DNA of 64,000 nt from Homoserinimonas sedimenticola (GCF_026094475.1 NZ_JAPELL010000001.1:2008326-2072325), one strand, 5' to 3'. Numbered from the stretch's first letter, positions 10,255 through 18,374 are shown. The notes: generated by a model not told the origin, from the sequence alone. Translations and numbers: made by a program.

Positions 10255-10287
10255 ATTGTTGACAATTCTGTCGACAGTTCCTATGTT
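10255..10287 (+). promoter_or_regulatory. galB promoter with two overlapping palindromic operators
   Basis: A near-ideal sigma-70-type promoter: TTGACA (10259-10264), 17-bp spacer, TATGTT (10282-10287). Two palindromes overlap it: ATTGTTGACAAT (10255-10266) on the -35 box and CTGTCGACAG (10268-10277) in the spacer. Their form suits the FCD-type GntR regulator encoded at the end of the cluster, which would repress by blocking RNA polymerase. Regulator assignment is inferred from proximity. Confidence 0.7.
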
Positions 10288-10318
10288 TGTCCAGTATCCA
10301 ACGTCAGGAGCACCGCAT

Positions 10319-11053
10319 ATGACCGAATCACGCACCACCCTCGTCGTCAGCGCACACCCCGGAGACTTCGTCTGGCGAGCGGGCGGCGCGATCGCCCTCG
10401 CGGCACACCGCGGCGAACGCGTCGTCATCGCCTGTCTCAGCTACGGTGAGCGCGGTGAGTCGGCGGCGCAGTGGCGAGCTGGCAAGACGCTCCAGGAGAT
10501 CAAGCAGATCCGGCATGAGGAGGCGGAAGCCGCAGCAGCGATCCTCGGAGCGGAACTGCGCACCTTCGACGGGGACGACTACCCGCTCGAGGAGACCCCC
10601 GAGCTTCGTCAGCGTCTCATCGACCTGTATCGAGAAGTGCAGCCCGACGTCGTGCTCACGCACGCAGCATCCGACCCCTACAACATGGATCATCCGAAGG
10701 CTGCCGAGATCGCCCTCAAGGCTCGCGTGCTTGCCCAGGCGCCCGGCGTCTCCGGTCCCGGCGACGTCATCGGCGCGCCTCCTGTCTTCTGCTTCGAGCC
10801 CCACCAGAGCGAGGTCTGCGGCTTCGTGCCCAACGTGCTGCTCGATATCACGGAGGTGTGGGAGACCAAGGTCGCGGCCATGAACAGCCTCGGCGCATCG
10901 CAGGGCCACCTCGTGGACTACTACAGCGACCTGGGCCGACGGCGAGGGGTGCAGGCCAAGCGGAACAGCGGACCCAATCTCGGTCTGCCGGTGACGACGC
11001 TCGGCGAGGCATACCAGCGCGTCTATCCGCAGGTCACGAGCGAACTGGCATAG
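10319..11053 (+). CDS. galB: 4-oxalomesaconate hydratase, PIG-L/LmbE family
   Basis: A 244-residue zinc protein of the PIG-L/LmbE fold. The metal site is visible as [12 protein letters not shown] near residue 13 (His and Asp ligands) and a later His in MDHPKA. In Pseudomonas putida GalB is a PIG-L-type hydratase that converts 4-oxalomesaconate to 4-carboxy-4-hydroxy-2-oxoadipate. The following galC and galD genes make this reading better than a generic deacetylase. The ATG at 10319 is supported by AGGAG at 10306-10310; an upstream in-frame ATG at 10241 would read through the promoter and is rejected. galC starts 4 bp after its stop. Confidence 0.85.
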   Translation: MTESRTTLVVSAHPGDFVWRAGGAIALAAHRGERVVIACLSYGERGESAAQWRAGKTLQEIKQIRHEEAEAAAAILGAELRTFDGDDYPLEETPELRQRLIDLYREVQPDVVLTHAASDPYNMDHPKAAEIALKARVLAQAPGVSGPGDVIGAPPVFCFEPHQSEVCGFVPNVLLDITEVWETKVAAMNSLGASQGHLVDYYSDLGRRRGVQAKRNSGPNLGLPVTTLGEAYQRVYPQVTSELA

Positions 11054-11057
11054 ACGG

Positions 11058-11753
11058 ATGCCGCACTACGTTGTCAGACAGATCGACCGGGCCGACACGT
11101 CCGTCGTCGACGCCCTTGCCGAGTATGGTGTCGCGACCGTGCACGAGGCGGCGGGTCGCACGGGTCTCGTGGGCGCGAGCGTGTTGCCGAGGCAGGATGG
11201 CGCGGCGGTCTCCGGCAGCGCCGTCACCGTCTCCTCGCATCCGGGCGACAACCTCATGATCCACGCCGCCGTCGAGGTCTGCCAGCCTGGCGATGTGCTC
11301 GTCGTGACCACGACCTCGCCCTCCGTGCACGGCATGTTCGGCGACCTCCTCGCGACCTCCCTCATGTCGAGGGGAGTGCGCGGGCTCGTGATCGATGCGG
11401 GGGTGCGAGACATTGCCACCCTGCGGGAGATGGGTTTTCCCGTCTGGAGCCGCGCCGTGCACGCTCAGGGCACGGTCAAGGCGACGCCCGGCTCGGTCAA
11501 TGTCCCCGTCGTGTGCGACGGGCAGCTCGTGAACCCGGGCGACGTGGTCGTCGCTGACGACGACGGCGTCATGATCGTGCCGCGTGCGGATGCTGCGACG
11601 GTGCTGGCCGCGGCGGAGAAGCGCACCGCCAACGAGGAGTCGAAGCGCGAGAGGCTCGCGGGCGGCACCCTCGGCGTCGACATGTACACGCTGCGCCCAC
11701 TGCTCTCCGACCTCGGTGTCGAATACGTGGACCGCCTGCCCGAGGGGCGATGA
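11058..11753 (+). CDS. galC: 4-carboxy-4-hydroxy-2-oxoadipate aldolase, RraA-like
   Basis: A 231-residue member of the HMG/CHA aldolase (RraA-like) family. It would cleave 4-carboxy-4-hydroxy-2-oxoadipate to pyruvate and oxaloacetate and usually also decarboxylates oxaloacetate. The pyruvate and metal binding pair is Arg117-Asp118 in DAGVRD, preceded by the [12 protein letters not shown] loop. The length fits the aldolases rather than the shorter RraA RNase E inhibitors. It lies between galB and the DUF1932 gene, overlapping the latter by 4 bp (ATGA). Confidence 0.88.
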   Translation: MPHYVVRQIDRADTSVVDALAEYGVATVHEAAGRTGLVGASVLPRQDGAAVSGSAVTVSSHPGDNLMIHAAVEVCQPGDVLVVTTTSPSVHGMFGDLLATSLMSRGVRGLVIDAGVRDIATLREMGFPVWSRAVHAQGTVKATPGSVNVPVVCDGQLVNPGDVVVADDDGVMIVPRADAATVLAAAEKRTANEESKRERLAGGTLGVDMYTLRPLLSDLGVEYVDRLPEGR

Positions 11754-12550
11754 GCCGGATGGTACGGATCGCCGTGTTGGGCCTGGGGGCCGCCGGTCGC
11801 GTCTATGCCGAGGACCTCGCGCGCGTCGCAGCCGTCGTCGGACACGACCCGTTCCTGTCGCAGGAGTCGGGGGCCTTCGCCGTGGCGGAGAGCGCCGCGG
11901 ATGCGGTGAAGGATGCCGAGATCATCCTCGCCATGACCCCGTCGACCGCCGCTCGCGCAGCCCTCGACTCCGTGCTCGGGCATGCGGCCCGTGGGGCCGT
12001 CTACGCGGACCTGTCGAGTTCGGGCCCCGCTGACAAGGCCGCATCGGCCGCCGCAGCCGAGAAGGGAGGCCTCCTCTTCGCAGACGCAGTGCTCATGGCC
12101 CCCGTGGCGCACAAGCGCATTGCGACCCCCGTCGTCGCGTCGGGGCCCGGTGCTGCGCGGATGGATGAGCTCCTCACGCCGCTCGGGATGCCCGTCGAGG
12201 TGCTCGATGGCCCCGCCGGCGAGGCCGCGGCCCGCAAGCTGCTGCGCAGCATCGTCGTCAAGGGCATCACGGGGCTCATGATCGAGTCGCTTCGGGCCGC
12301 GGAGCAGCAGGGGCTGCTCGAGTGGTTTGGCGACCACGTGACGGAGACGCTCACGCACCTGACGCCCGATTTCCTCCGGGGCCTGCTCGAGGGCACCATG
12401 CAACACAGTGCCCGTCGAGTGCACGAGATGGAGGCCGCCGCCGAGATGATCGAGCAGGGCGGCGACGCGGCCGCGATGGCGCGCGCGACGATGGCGGTAC
12501 TTGAATCGATCGGCGAACGGGGAATCCCCAGGGGAGGAGCGCTGCGGTGA
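11750..12550 (+). CDS. DUF1932/6-phosphogluconate dehydrogenase-like NAD(P) oxidoreductase
   Basis: A 266-residue two-domain protein. The N-terminal Rossmann domain has GLGAAG (about residues 11-16); the all-helical C-terminal domain (from about residue 175) matches the DUF1932 type seen in beta-hydroxyacid dehydrogenase relatives, with a conserved Lys in [12 protein letters not shown]. It overlaps galC and galD by 4 bp on either side, so it belongs to the pathway, but classical gallate operons have no such enzyme. It may reduce or oxidise a keto or hydroxy acid intermediate; the substrate is unknown. Confidence 0.8.
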   Translation: MSRMVRIAVLGLGAAGRVYAEDLARVAAVVGHDPFLSQESGAFAVAESAADAVKDAEIILAMTPSTAARAALDSVLGHAARGAVYADLSSSGPADKAASAAAAEKGGLLFADAVLMAPVAHKRIATPVVASGPGAARMDELLTPLGMPVEVLDGPAGEAAARKLLRSIVVKGITGLMIESLRAAEQQGLLEWFGDHVTETLTHLTPDFLRGLLEGTMQHSARRVHEMEAAAEMIEQGGDAAAMARATMAVLESIGERGIPRGGALR

Positions 12551-13623
12551 GCGACGGGGTTCGGTGCATGCTCATGCGGGGCGGCACGTCCAAAGGCGCC
12601 TACTTCCTCGAGAGCGACCTGCCGAGCGACGCGGCGGAGCGCGACGATGTGCTGCTGAGGATCATGGGCTCGCCCGATGAGCGTCAGATCGACGGCATCG
12701 GAGGCGCGCACCCCCTCACGAGCAAGGTCGCGGTGGTGGCCCCCTCAACGCACCCCGACTGCGATGTCGACTACCTCTTTCTCCAGGTCGTGGTCGACCA
12801 GGCGATCGTGAGCGACGCCCAGACCTGCGGCAACCTGCTGGCAGGCGTCGCTCCATTTGCGATCGAGCGGGGGCTCGTGGCGGCGGAGGAGGAGTCGACG
12901 CGGGTGCGCATCCGCATCCTCAACGGAGGCGGTGGCGAAGCGGTTGCCACCGTGGAGACACCCGGTCGCCAGGTCAGCTACGAGGGCGACGTCATGGTCT
13001 CGGGCGTTCCGTTCGGGGCGGCGCCCATCGAGCTCGAGTTTCCCAGCGAGGGGGGCGCCCTGTTCCCCACCGGCAGGCTGACGGATGTTTTCGCCGACAC
13101 CGCCGTCTCCTGCGTCGACGCTGGTATGCCGGTCGTGCTGATTCGCGCAGCCGACCTTGGGCTGGAGGGTGACGAATCTCCAGAAGAGTTGGAAGCCGAC
13201 GGAGCGCTGCGAGAGCGCCTTGAGCGGATCAGGCTCGAGGCGGGCCGAGCGATGGGCTTTGGCGATGTCACCGACACGACAGTGCCCAAGCTCAGCATCG
13301 TCTCGCCGCCGCGCCACGGCGGCACCATCACGACCCGCACCTTCATCCCGCACCGCGTGCACACCTCGATCGGAGTGCTGGGCGCCGTGTCGGTCGCCGT
13401 CGGAGTTGCGGTCCCCGAGACGGTCGCGTCGTTCGCCGTGGGAACAGAAGAGGATGCTGCGCTCCGCATTGAGCACCCCACCGGCTACTTCGACGTCGAG
13501 CTCGAGCTCGATGAGTCTGGCCGCACCCTCAGGAGGAGCGCTGTGATTCGCACGGCGCGCAAACTGTTCGACGGCGTCGTCTGGCCCCGCCCCGCCGCCG
13601 CAGTGAAAGGAACCACTCCATGA
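12547..13623 (+). CDS. galD: 4-oxalomesaconate tautomerase, PrpF family
   Basis: A 358-residue PrpF-family isomerase with the two-lobed diaminopimelate-epimerase fold. Visible signatures are MRGGTSKGAYF at the N-terminus, the ligand loop GGAHPLTSKVAVV, the catalytic-Cys region AQTCGNLLAG and a second Cys in DTAVSCVDAG. In Pseudomonas GalD shifts 4-oxalomesaconate between tautomers so that GalB can hydrate it. PrpF paralogues act on aconitate, but galB and galC next door favour the tautomerase. The start is GTG inside the preceding stop (GTGA), and the end overlaps the dioxygenase ATG. Confidence 0.88.
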   Translation: MSDGVRCMLMRGGTSKGAYFLESDLPSDAAERDDVLLRIMGSPDERQIDGIGGAHPLTSKVAVVAPSTHPDCDVDYLFLQVVVDQAIVSDAQTCGNLLAGVAPFAIERGLVAAEEESTRVRIRILNGGGGEAVATVETPGRQVSYEGDVMVSGVPFGAAPIELEFPSEGGALFPTGRLTDVFADTAVSCVDAGMPVVLIRAADLGLEGDESPEELEADGALRERLERIRLEAGRAMGFGDVTDTTVPKLSIVSPPRHGGTITTRTFIPHRVHTSIGVLGAVSVAVGVAVPETVASFAVGTEEDAALRIEHPTGYFDVELELDESGRTLRRSAVIRTARKLFDGVVWPRPAAAVKGTTP

Positions 13624-14606
13624 CCGAGATCCCACACCGGCAGCTCACGCACGACCCGAACCGGCTCCGCGACATCGCTCACGTCGGACCCATCGAGCTC
13701 TTCACCCCAGTGCTGGAGGAGACCCGGGACTTCTTCGTCGACCTGATGGCGCTGACCGAGGTTGACCGCGATGGCGACTCGGTCTACCTGCACGCCTGGG
13801 ACGACTACCAGGGGTACACGATTCGTCTCGTTCAGCGCGAGCAGGCCGGCATCGGTTGCACCTTCCTTCGTGCCGCGAGCCCAGCTGCGCTCGAGCGCGA
13901 GGTCGCAGACATCGAGGCGAGCGGATTCGGCCGCGGTTGGGTCGATGATGTGCGCGGGCTGGGGCGCACCTACCTCTTCGACGATCCAGACGGGCACCCC
14001 ATGGGGATCTACTGGGATGTCGAGAAGTACGTTCCGATGGATGACGCGCCCTCTCTCAAGAACCAGGCGGCCAAATTCCCGGGGCGCGGCGCGAACGTGC
14101 GCCGCCTCGACCACGTCAACTACCTCACGCGTGAGGTGCCCGCGGTATCCGACTTCCTGCGCGACACGCTCGGGGCGCGCTGCACAGAGCGCATCGTCAC
14201 GGACGAGGGGGCAGATGCCGCCATCTGGTTCTCCGTCGGGCAGAAGTCTTACGACCTCGTCTACACGAAGGACTGGACGGGGGCCAACGGGCGCCTTCAC
14301 CACATCGCCTTCGCAACCGACACCCGCGAGGACATCCTGCGTGCCTGCGACGTGTTCCTCGACGCCGGGGTTCACATCGAAACAGGCCCGCACAAGCACG
14401 CCATCCAGCAGACGTTCTTCCTCTACGTGTGGGAGCCGGGCGGCAACCGCATCGAGCTCTGCAACGCGGGCGCGCGCCTCATCCTCGACCCGGACTGGCA
14501 GACGGTGAACTGGACCTCGGCCGAGCGGGCGAAGGGCCAGGCGTGGGGCCTCAAGACGATCGAGAGTTTTCACACGCACGGCACGCCCGTGATCGAGGGG
14601 GTCTGA
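13620..14606 (+). CDS. VOC-fold extradiol ring-cleavage dioxygenase
   Basis: A 328-residue type I extradiol dioxygenase with two VOC modules (about 15-140 and 160-295). The Fe(II) or Mn(II) ligands are recognisable as His165 in RRLDHVNY, His227/228 in GRLHHIAF and Glu279 in EPGGNRIEL. Relatives are catechol 2,3-dioxygenases and homoprotocatechuate 2,3-dioxygenase. It ends the galBCD-like operon (ATGA overlap), so its product should enter at 4-oxalomesaconate, which points to gallate or a similar trihydroxylated acid. Known gallate dioxygenase GalA has an unrelated LigB fold, so this would be a non-homologous replacement. The substrate is inferred. Confidence 0.85.
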   Translation: MTEIPHRQLTHDPNRLRDIAHVGPIELFTPVLEETRDFFVDLMALTEVDRDGDSVYLHAWDDYQGYTIRLVQREQAGIGCTFLRAASPAALEREVADIEASGFGRGWVDDVRGLGRTYLFDDPDGHPMGIYWDVEKYVPMDDAPSLKNQAAKFPGRGANVRRLDHVNYLTREVPAVSDFLRDTLGARCTERIVTDEGADAAIWFSVGQKSYDLVYTKDWTGANGRLHHIAFATDTREDILRACDVFLDAGVHIETGPHKHAIQQTFFLYVWEPGGNRIELCNAGARLILDPDWQTVNWTSAERAKGQAWGLKTIESFHTHGTPVIEGV

Positions 14607-14617
14607 CGCTCGCGGCG

Positions 14618-15256
14618 TCAGTCGATGGGCGGGGGGATCGGTTCCGCAAGGGTCGCCGTGAGGGCCAGCATGTGCGCGCGCATCGCCGACTCCGCGGCAT
14701 CCGGATCTCTGGCGATGATCGCCTCGACGATTGCCGCGTGCTCCTGGTAGGAGAGTTTGGCGCGCCCGGGATGCAGGATCGTGCGGTAGTGATAGCGCAC
14801 GAGGTGTGAGTTCAGGCCAGCGAGCAGCCGCCCCGCCGTGTCATGCCCGGCGATCTCCACGATGACGGCATGGAGTTCGACGTTGCGCTCTGACGCCGTC
14901 ATCAGGTCGCCCGCCTCAAGCAGGGCGCCGATCGCGGCAAGTCGTGCCCGCAGGTCTTCGGCCGCCGAGTCGCTCAGGTTCTCTGCCGCCTTGCGCGCGG
15001 TAAGCCCTTCGAGCAGGGCGCGCACCTCGTAGATCTCTGTCGCCTCGTGTGCGCCCACGAGACGCACGCGAGCACCGCGATTACGCTCATGCTCTACGAG
15101 GCCGTCCTGGACCAGGCGCACCAGCGCCGTCCTGACGGCCGAGCGGCCGACGGCGAAACGCTCGGCGATCTCCGTCTCCACGAGCCGCTCATTCGGGTGC
15201 ATTTCGCCCGTGACAATGGCGCGGCGCAGGCCCTCATATACCGTCTCTGCGCTCAC
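14618..15256 (-). CDS. GntR family regulator, FCD subfamily
   Basis: A 212-residue regulator: winged helix at residues 5-70 (GEMHPNERLVETEIAERF, the usual GntR pattern) and an all-helical FCD ligand domain from about 78 with metal-type histidines in NVELHAVI, YQEHAAIVEAI and MRAHM. It is convergent with the dioxygenase gene, 11 bp away, and probably controls the galB promoter in response to a pathway acid. The GTG start lies six bases after TAGAAT on the same strand, so its mRNA is probably leaderless. Confidence 0.92.
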   Translation of the reverse strand: MSAETVYEGLRRAIVTGEMHPNERLVETEIAERFAVGRSAVRTALVRLVQDGLVEHERNRGARVRLVGAHEATEIYEVRALLEGLTARKAAENLSDSAAEDLRARLAAIGALLEAGDLMTASERNVELHAVIVEIAGHDTAGRLLAGLNSHLVRYHYRTILHPGRAKLSYQEHAAIVEAIIARDPDAAESAMRAHMLALTATLAEPIPPPID

Positions 15257-15262
15257 CCGGCG

Positions 15263-15268
15263 ATTCTA
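15263..15268 (-). promoter_or_regulatory. Probable -10 box of the gntR gene (leaderless)
   Basis: TAGAAT on the minus strand, then six bases, then the GTG start of the regulator. It has the same geometry as the boxes before purN, purU, nagA and the DDAH gene. Confidence 0.55.
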
Positions 15269-15308
15269 CCCGTCGGCTCATTAGGCCTCTCAGGCGTCTC
15301 ATCGGCAA

Positions 15309-15314
15309 TAGGCT
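15309..15314 (+). promoter_or_regulatory. Probable -10 box of the DDAH gene (leaderless)
   Basis: TAGGCT, six bases, then ATG. No ribosome binding site is present in the six bases, so a leaderless transcript is the simplest reading. Confidence 0.5.
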
Positions 15315-15320
15315 CGAGGT

Positions 15321-16541
15321 ATGGCGTACCCCTCCCCGCACGTGTCCCTGTCCCGTCGCATCCTGGGTGCGCTTGCGACGGGGGCATCGGTCGCGCTGTC
15401 GGCCCATGTCGCAACAGTCTTCGCCTTCTTCGTCGCGGCGGGCGCCAACCCCGAGGTCTTCGCCTCGCTCGGAGCGTTCTTCCAGAACAGCGCTCTGCTC
15501 GCCTTCGTGCTCCTCAGCCTCGCGGGAGCGCTCGAAGCCTTCGCACGCTGGTACATTGCGCTGCCGGTCGCGCTCGCCGTCGCGACCGCCTCCGCCTACT
15601 TCGGCACGCTGCTCGGGGTGCTGGCGGAGGGGGCGACACTGAACGGCGCCACCACGGACTACCTCGCGGCGAGCCTCGTGGGCCCCAACCTCGTCTTCAT
15701 CATCGCCTCCGGCATCTTCGGTAGCACGCTGGGTGTTGCCGTCTGGCGCGCCGTCTCCGGCGCTCCCGTCGAGCGCACCGAGCGACGGATCGCCCTCGTG
15801 CGGCTCCCCGCGAGCACGCTCGCGGAGGGGCAGGTGACCCATATCGAGCGCAGCGAGGTCGACCCCGAGCGTGCAGACCGGCAGTGGGAGTCGTATGTCG
15901 GCGCCCTCGATTCGCTCGGCTGGGAGGTCGTCGAGGTGCCGGTGGCTGAAGGTTACGCTGACTCCGTCTTCGTTGAGGACACCGTCGCTGTCTTCGGCGA
16001 CGTTGCCGTGATCGGTGCCGCCGGGCATGAGTCGCGGGTGGGTGAGCCGGAGGCGGTCGAGACCGTGTTGCGCGGGCTCCGGCTTCACATCGAGCGCATC
16101 GAGTCCCCCGGCACCCTTGAGGGCGGCGACGTGCTCAAGGTCGGCAACACCGTGTATGTCGGCAGCAGCGGGCGGACCAATGCGGAGGGCATCCGTCAGC
16201 TTCGGCGGATCGTCGAGCCTCGCGGCTACCAGGTGGTAGCGGTGCCGGTCACGAAGGCACTGCACCTCAAGACAGCTGTCACGGCGCTTCCCGACGGCAC
16301 CATCATCGGCTATCCGCCGTTCGTCGACGAGCCCTCGCTCTTCTCCCGGTTCCTGCCTGTGCCCGAGGCGGAGGGCGCCGCCGTCGTCGTGCTCGATCGC
16401 GAGACGGTGCTGATCTCGGAGTCGGCGCAGCAGACGGCGACGTTGCTCGAGGGGCTCGGCTACACGGTTGTCACTGTCGACATCTCCGAGTTCGAGAAGC
16501 TCGAGGGTTGCGTCACCTGCCTCTCGGTGCGCATCCGCTGA
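15321..16541 (+). CDS. Membrane-fused dimethylarginine dimethylaminohydrolase
   Basis: A 406-residue fusion. Residues 12-150 hold four predicted membrane helices with no recognisable domain. From about residue 155 (RRIALVRLPAST) the protein is a pentein-fold hydrolase of the DDAH type, which turns asymmetric dimethylarginine into citrulline and dimethylamine. Catalytic elements are the acidic FVEDTVAVFG loop, His315 in KALHLKTAVTAL and Cys400 in CVTCLSVRIR at the C-terminus. Ordinary DDAH is about 255 residues and soluble, so the membrane part is an addition. Arginine deiminase or another guanidine-modifying activity cannot be excluded. The gene is divergent from gntR and convergent with a binding lipoprotein gene. 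Confidence 0.85.
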   Translation: MAYPSPHVSLSRRILGALATGASVALSAHVATVFAFFVAAGANPEVFASLGAFFQNSALLAFVLLSLAGALEAFARWYIALPVALAVATASAYFGTLLGVLAEGATLNGATTDYLAASLVGPNLVFIIASGIFGSTLGVAVWRAVSGAPVERTERRIALVRLPASTLAEGQVTHIERSEVDPERADRQWESYVGALDSLGWEVVEVPVAEGYADSVFVEDTVAVFGDVAVIGAAGHESRVGEPEAVETVLRGLRLHIERIESPGTLEGGDVLKVGNTVYVGSSGRTNAEGIRQLRRIVEPRGYQVVAVPVTKALHLKTAVTALPDGTIIGYPPFVDEPSLFSRFLPVPEAEGAAVVVLDRETVLISESAQQTATLLEGLGYTVVTVDISEFEKLEGCVTCLSVRIR

Positions 16542-16556
16542 CGCTGCTTATTGAGC

Positions 16557-17519
16557 TCAGTCGATGATGAGGGCGTCGAAGTCCGGCTCCGACTTGAGCA
16601 CCAGGTACTTGACGGCGCTGCGTGACAGGTGTGCGGCAGCATCCAGGTCGAAGCTCGTGGTGTAGCGGGGGAGCACGGCGGCGGTGCGCTCGTTCCACTG
16701 GGTTTCGGCGTACGAGGTCATGACGGAACGCACCTCACTGGGATTCTCCGCCGCATACTCGATCGATCGCTCCAGGGCGGCCATGAAGCGCTCCAACACC
16801 TCGGGTCGTTCGTTCGCAAAGCGGGCCGAGGTGAAGTAGGCATTGACGTCGAGGGACGGGTCGAACGCCGAGTAGGTGTAGCTGAGCACACGCTTGTCGC
16901 CGTTGAGGGCCCGCGTCAGGTAGGGCTCGACGAGGAAGGCGGCGTCGACCGTTCCGTCGCTGAGGGCGGATGCAGCGGACTGGAACGGTACTTCCTTCCA
17001 CTGCACCGTGTACGAGAAGCCGGCCTCGGCATCCATGATGGCCCGCAGCACCGTGTTGTTGGTGTCGCCCGTGCTGTTGCTTCCGACGAAGGCGCCCTCG
17101 AGATCGGAGAGGGTCGTGTAGGTCGAGTCGTTGTTGACGACGAGCGCCCCGAAATCAGCTGTCGGGTCGCCCGTGGCCGAGCCGGCGGGCGCGAGGAGCC
17201 GCAGGTCTGCGCCATCCTCCTGGGCTGAAAGGATGGAGAGCATGTCGCTCACCGCGATGTCGTATGTTCCCGAGACGACGGGGTCGATCAGCATCCCGGT
17301 GCCCGAGGCGAGGGCGGCGATCCGGATGTTCAGGCCCTCGTCAGCGAAGAAACCCTCCTCCTGGCCGAGGAAGAGCGGGGCGCTTTCCACGCTTGGCAGG
17401 GCGCCGATCGTCAGCTCGGTTGTGCCGTTGGCGCCCACCCCCTGCGGCGAGCATGCGGTGACAGATGCCGCGGCGACGCCGATGACGACGATGGCGCGCG
17501 CGATGGCAGAGGTCTTCAT
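16557..17519 (-). CDS. NMT1/THI5-like substrate-binding lipoprotein (paralogue 2)
   Basis: A 320-residue lipoprotein: signal peptide MKTSAIARAI..., lipobox SVTAC, then an NMT1-type fold beginning LTIGALPSVESAPLFLGQEEG. It shares with paralogue 1 the GSNSTGDTNNTVLR region, the VDAAFLVEPYL motif, DPSLDVNAYFTSARF and a PDFDALI tail, so these two form one subgroup. A GGAG lies close upstream of the ATG. No ABC ATPase or permease gene is adjacent. The ligand is unknown; the neighbours (DDAH, aromatic operon) offer only weak hints. Confidence 0.85.
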   Translation of the reverse strand: MKTSAIARAIVVIGVAAASVTACSPQGVGANGTTELTIGALPSVESAPLFLGQEEGFFADEGLNIRIAALASGTGMLIDPVVSGTYDIAVSDMLSILSAQEDGADLRLLAPAGSATGDPTADFGALVVNNDSTYTTLSDLEGAFVGSNSTGDTNNTVLRAIMDAEAGFSYTVQWKEVPFQSAASALSDGTVDAAFLVEPYLTRALNGDKRVLSYTYSAFDPSLDVNAYFTSARFANERPEVLERFMAALERSIEYAAENPSEVRSVMTSYAETQWNERTAAVLPRYTTSFDLDAAAHLSRSAVKYLVLKSEPDFDALIID

Positions 17520-17610
17520 TGACTAGCTCCACAAGTGAAGGTGGGTAAAGCTCGGGCTGGCTGTCTATGGTGCCAGATTCGAGGCTCCTTCGATATCACC
17601 CCTCTGGGGG

Positions 17611-17919
17611 TCAGGCGCGGTGCCGCGCCCGCCGCAGGTCAATGCGGTACGTCCCATCCGACGACCAGTGCAGAGGGGTGTCCTCCTCGCGATAATGCTC
17701 GAGGGCGCGTTCCTCGTGGGCGGCGGGTGGCAGGCCGTTCGCCCGGATGACGCGCCACCACGGGACATCCGCCCCATAGCGCGACAGGATGCCGCCCACT
17801 GACCGGGCTGCGCGTGAGCCGAGCACGGCTGCGACGTCGCCGTAGGTCATGACGCTGCCGGGCGGGATCGCGGCGACCACGTCGAGCACGGCCGAGGTGA
17901 AATCGTCGCCGGCGCGCAT
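17611..17919 (-). CDS. Alkyltransferase-like protein (MGMT DNA-binding domain)
   Basis: A 102-residue protein of the MGMT/Ada C-terminal domain family. The usual methyl-acceptor motif PCHR is replaced by PWWRVI, which places it with the ATL proteins. These bind O6-alkylguanine without repairing it and pass the lesion to nucleotide excision repair. The helix-turn-helix residues SVMTYGDVAAVLG and the arginine-finger region RAARSVGGIL are present. The ATG overlaps the stop of the upstream acetyltransferase (TGATG); a GTG one codon earlier is also possible. The pair probably forms an operon. Confidence 0.9.
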   Translation of the reverse strand: MRAGDDFTSAVLDVVAAIPPGSVMTYGDVAAVLGSRAARSVGGILSRYGADVPWWRVIRANGLPPAAHEERALEHYREEDTPLHWSSDGTYRIDLRRARHRA

Positions 17920-18374
17920 CACGTCTCGATCGCGCCGATCTTCTCCCCGTACTGGGTCTCGCCCATCACCCGGAAGCCAATGTGAAGGAAGAACTCCTCT
18001 GGCCCCTCGTCGCCCGACTCCCAGATGACGGTGAGCCGCTCGAAGCCGCGGCGTCGCGCCTCCGCCACCGCCTCATTGACGATGAACCGCCCGACACCGC
18101 GCCCCTGGGCCTCGGCCGCGACGTTCATGCGCCAGATGCAGCTGCGGAACTCCTCGTCCATCGCGTCCGGATCGAAATTGGCAAGGAGGAAGCCCACGAC
18201 GTCGCCCTCGCTGTCGATCGCGACACGCGACCACGTGGTGGTCGGATCCAGGAACGGGTCGGCCATCGCGTAGGTCACGGGAGCGATGAATTGCTCCTGG
18301 CCAGGCTTGAGGGTGAGGCTGTTCGCGGCGACGACATTGCTGGCCGACAGCTCTTCCATTCTGAATTCGCCCAT
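17919..18374 (-). CDS. GNAT family N-acetyltransferase
   Basis: A 151-residue acetyltransferase. The acetyl-CoA loop is RMNVAAEAQGRGVGRFIV (about 82-99) and the C-terminal IGFRVMGE element is typical. The spacing and the N-terminal MEELSASNVVAAN segment resemble diamine/spermidine acetyltransferases of the BltD type, but the acceptor is not established. The ATG at 18374 is used; an ATG five codons later is an alternative. Its stop overlaps the ATL start. Confidence 0.88.
   Translation of the reverse strand: MGEFRMEELSASNVVAANSLTLKPGQEQFIAPVTYAMADPFLDPTTTWSRVAIDSEGDVVGFLLANFDPDAMDEEFRSCIWRMNVAAEAQGRGVGRFIVNEAVAEARRRGFERLTVIWESGDEGPEEFFLHIGFRVMGETQYGEKIGAIET

Noticed and set aside
10241-10318. 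Upstream ATG of galB giving 26 extra residues
   Set aside because: This stretch contains the promoter boxes and operators, and a good ribosome binding site serves the ATG at 10319.
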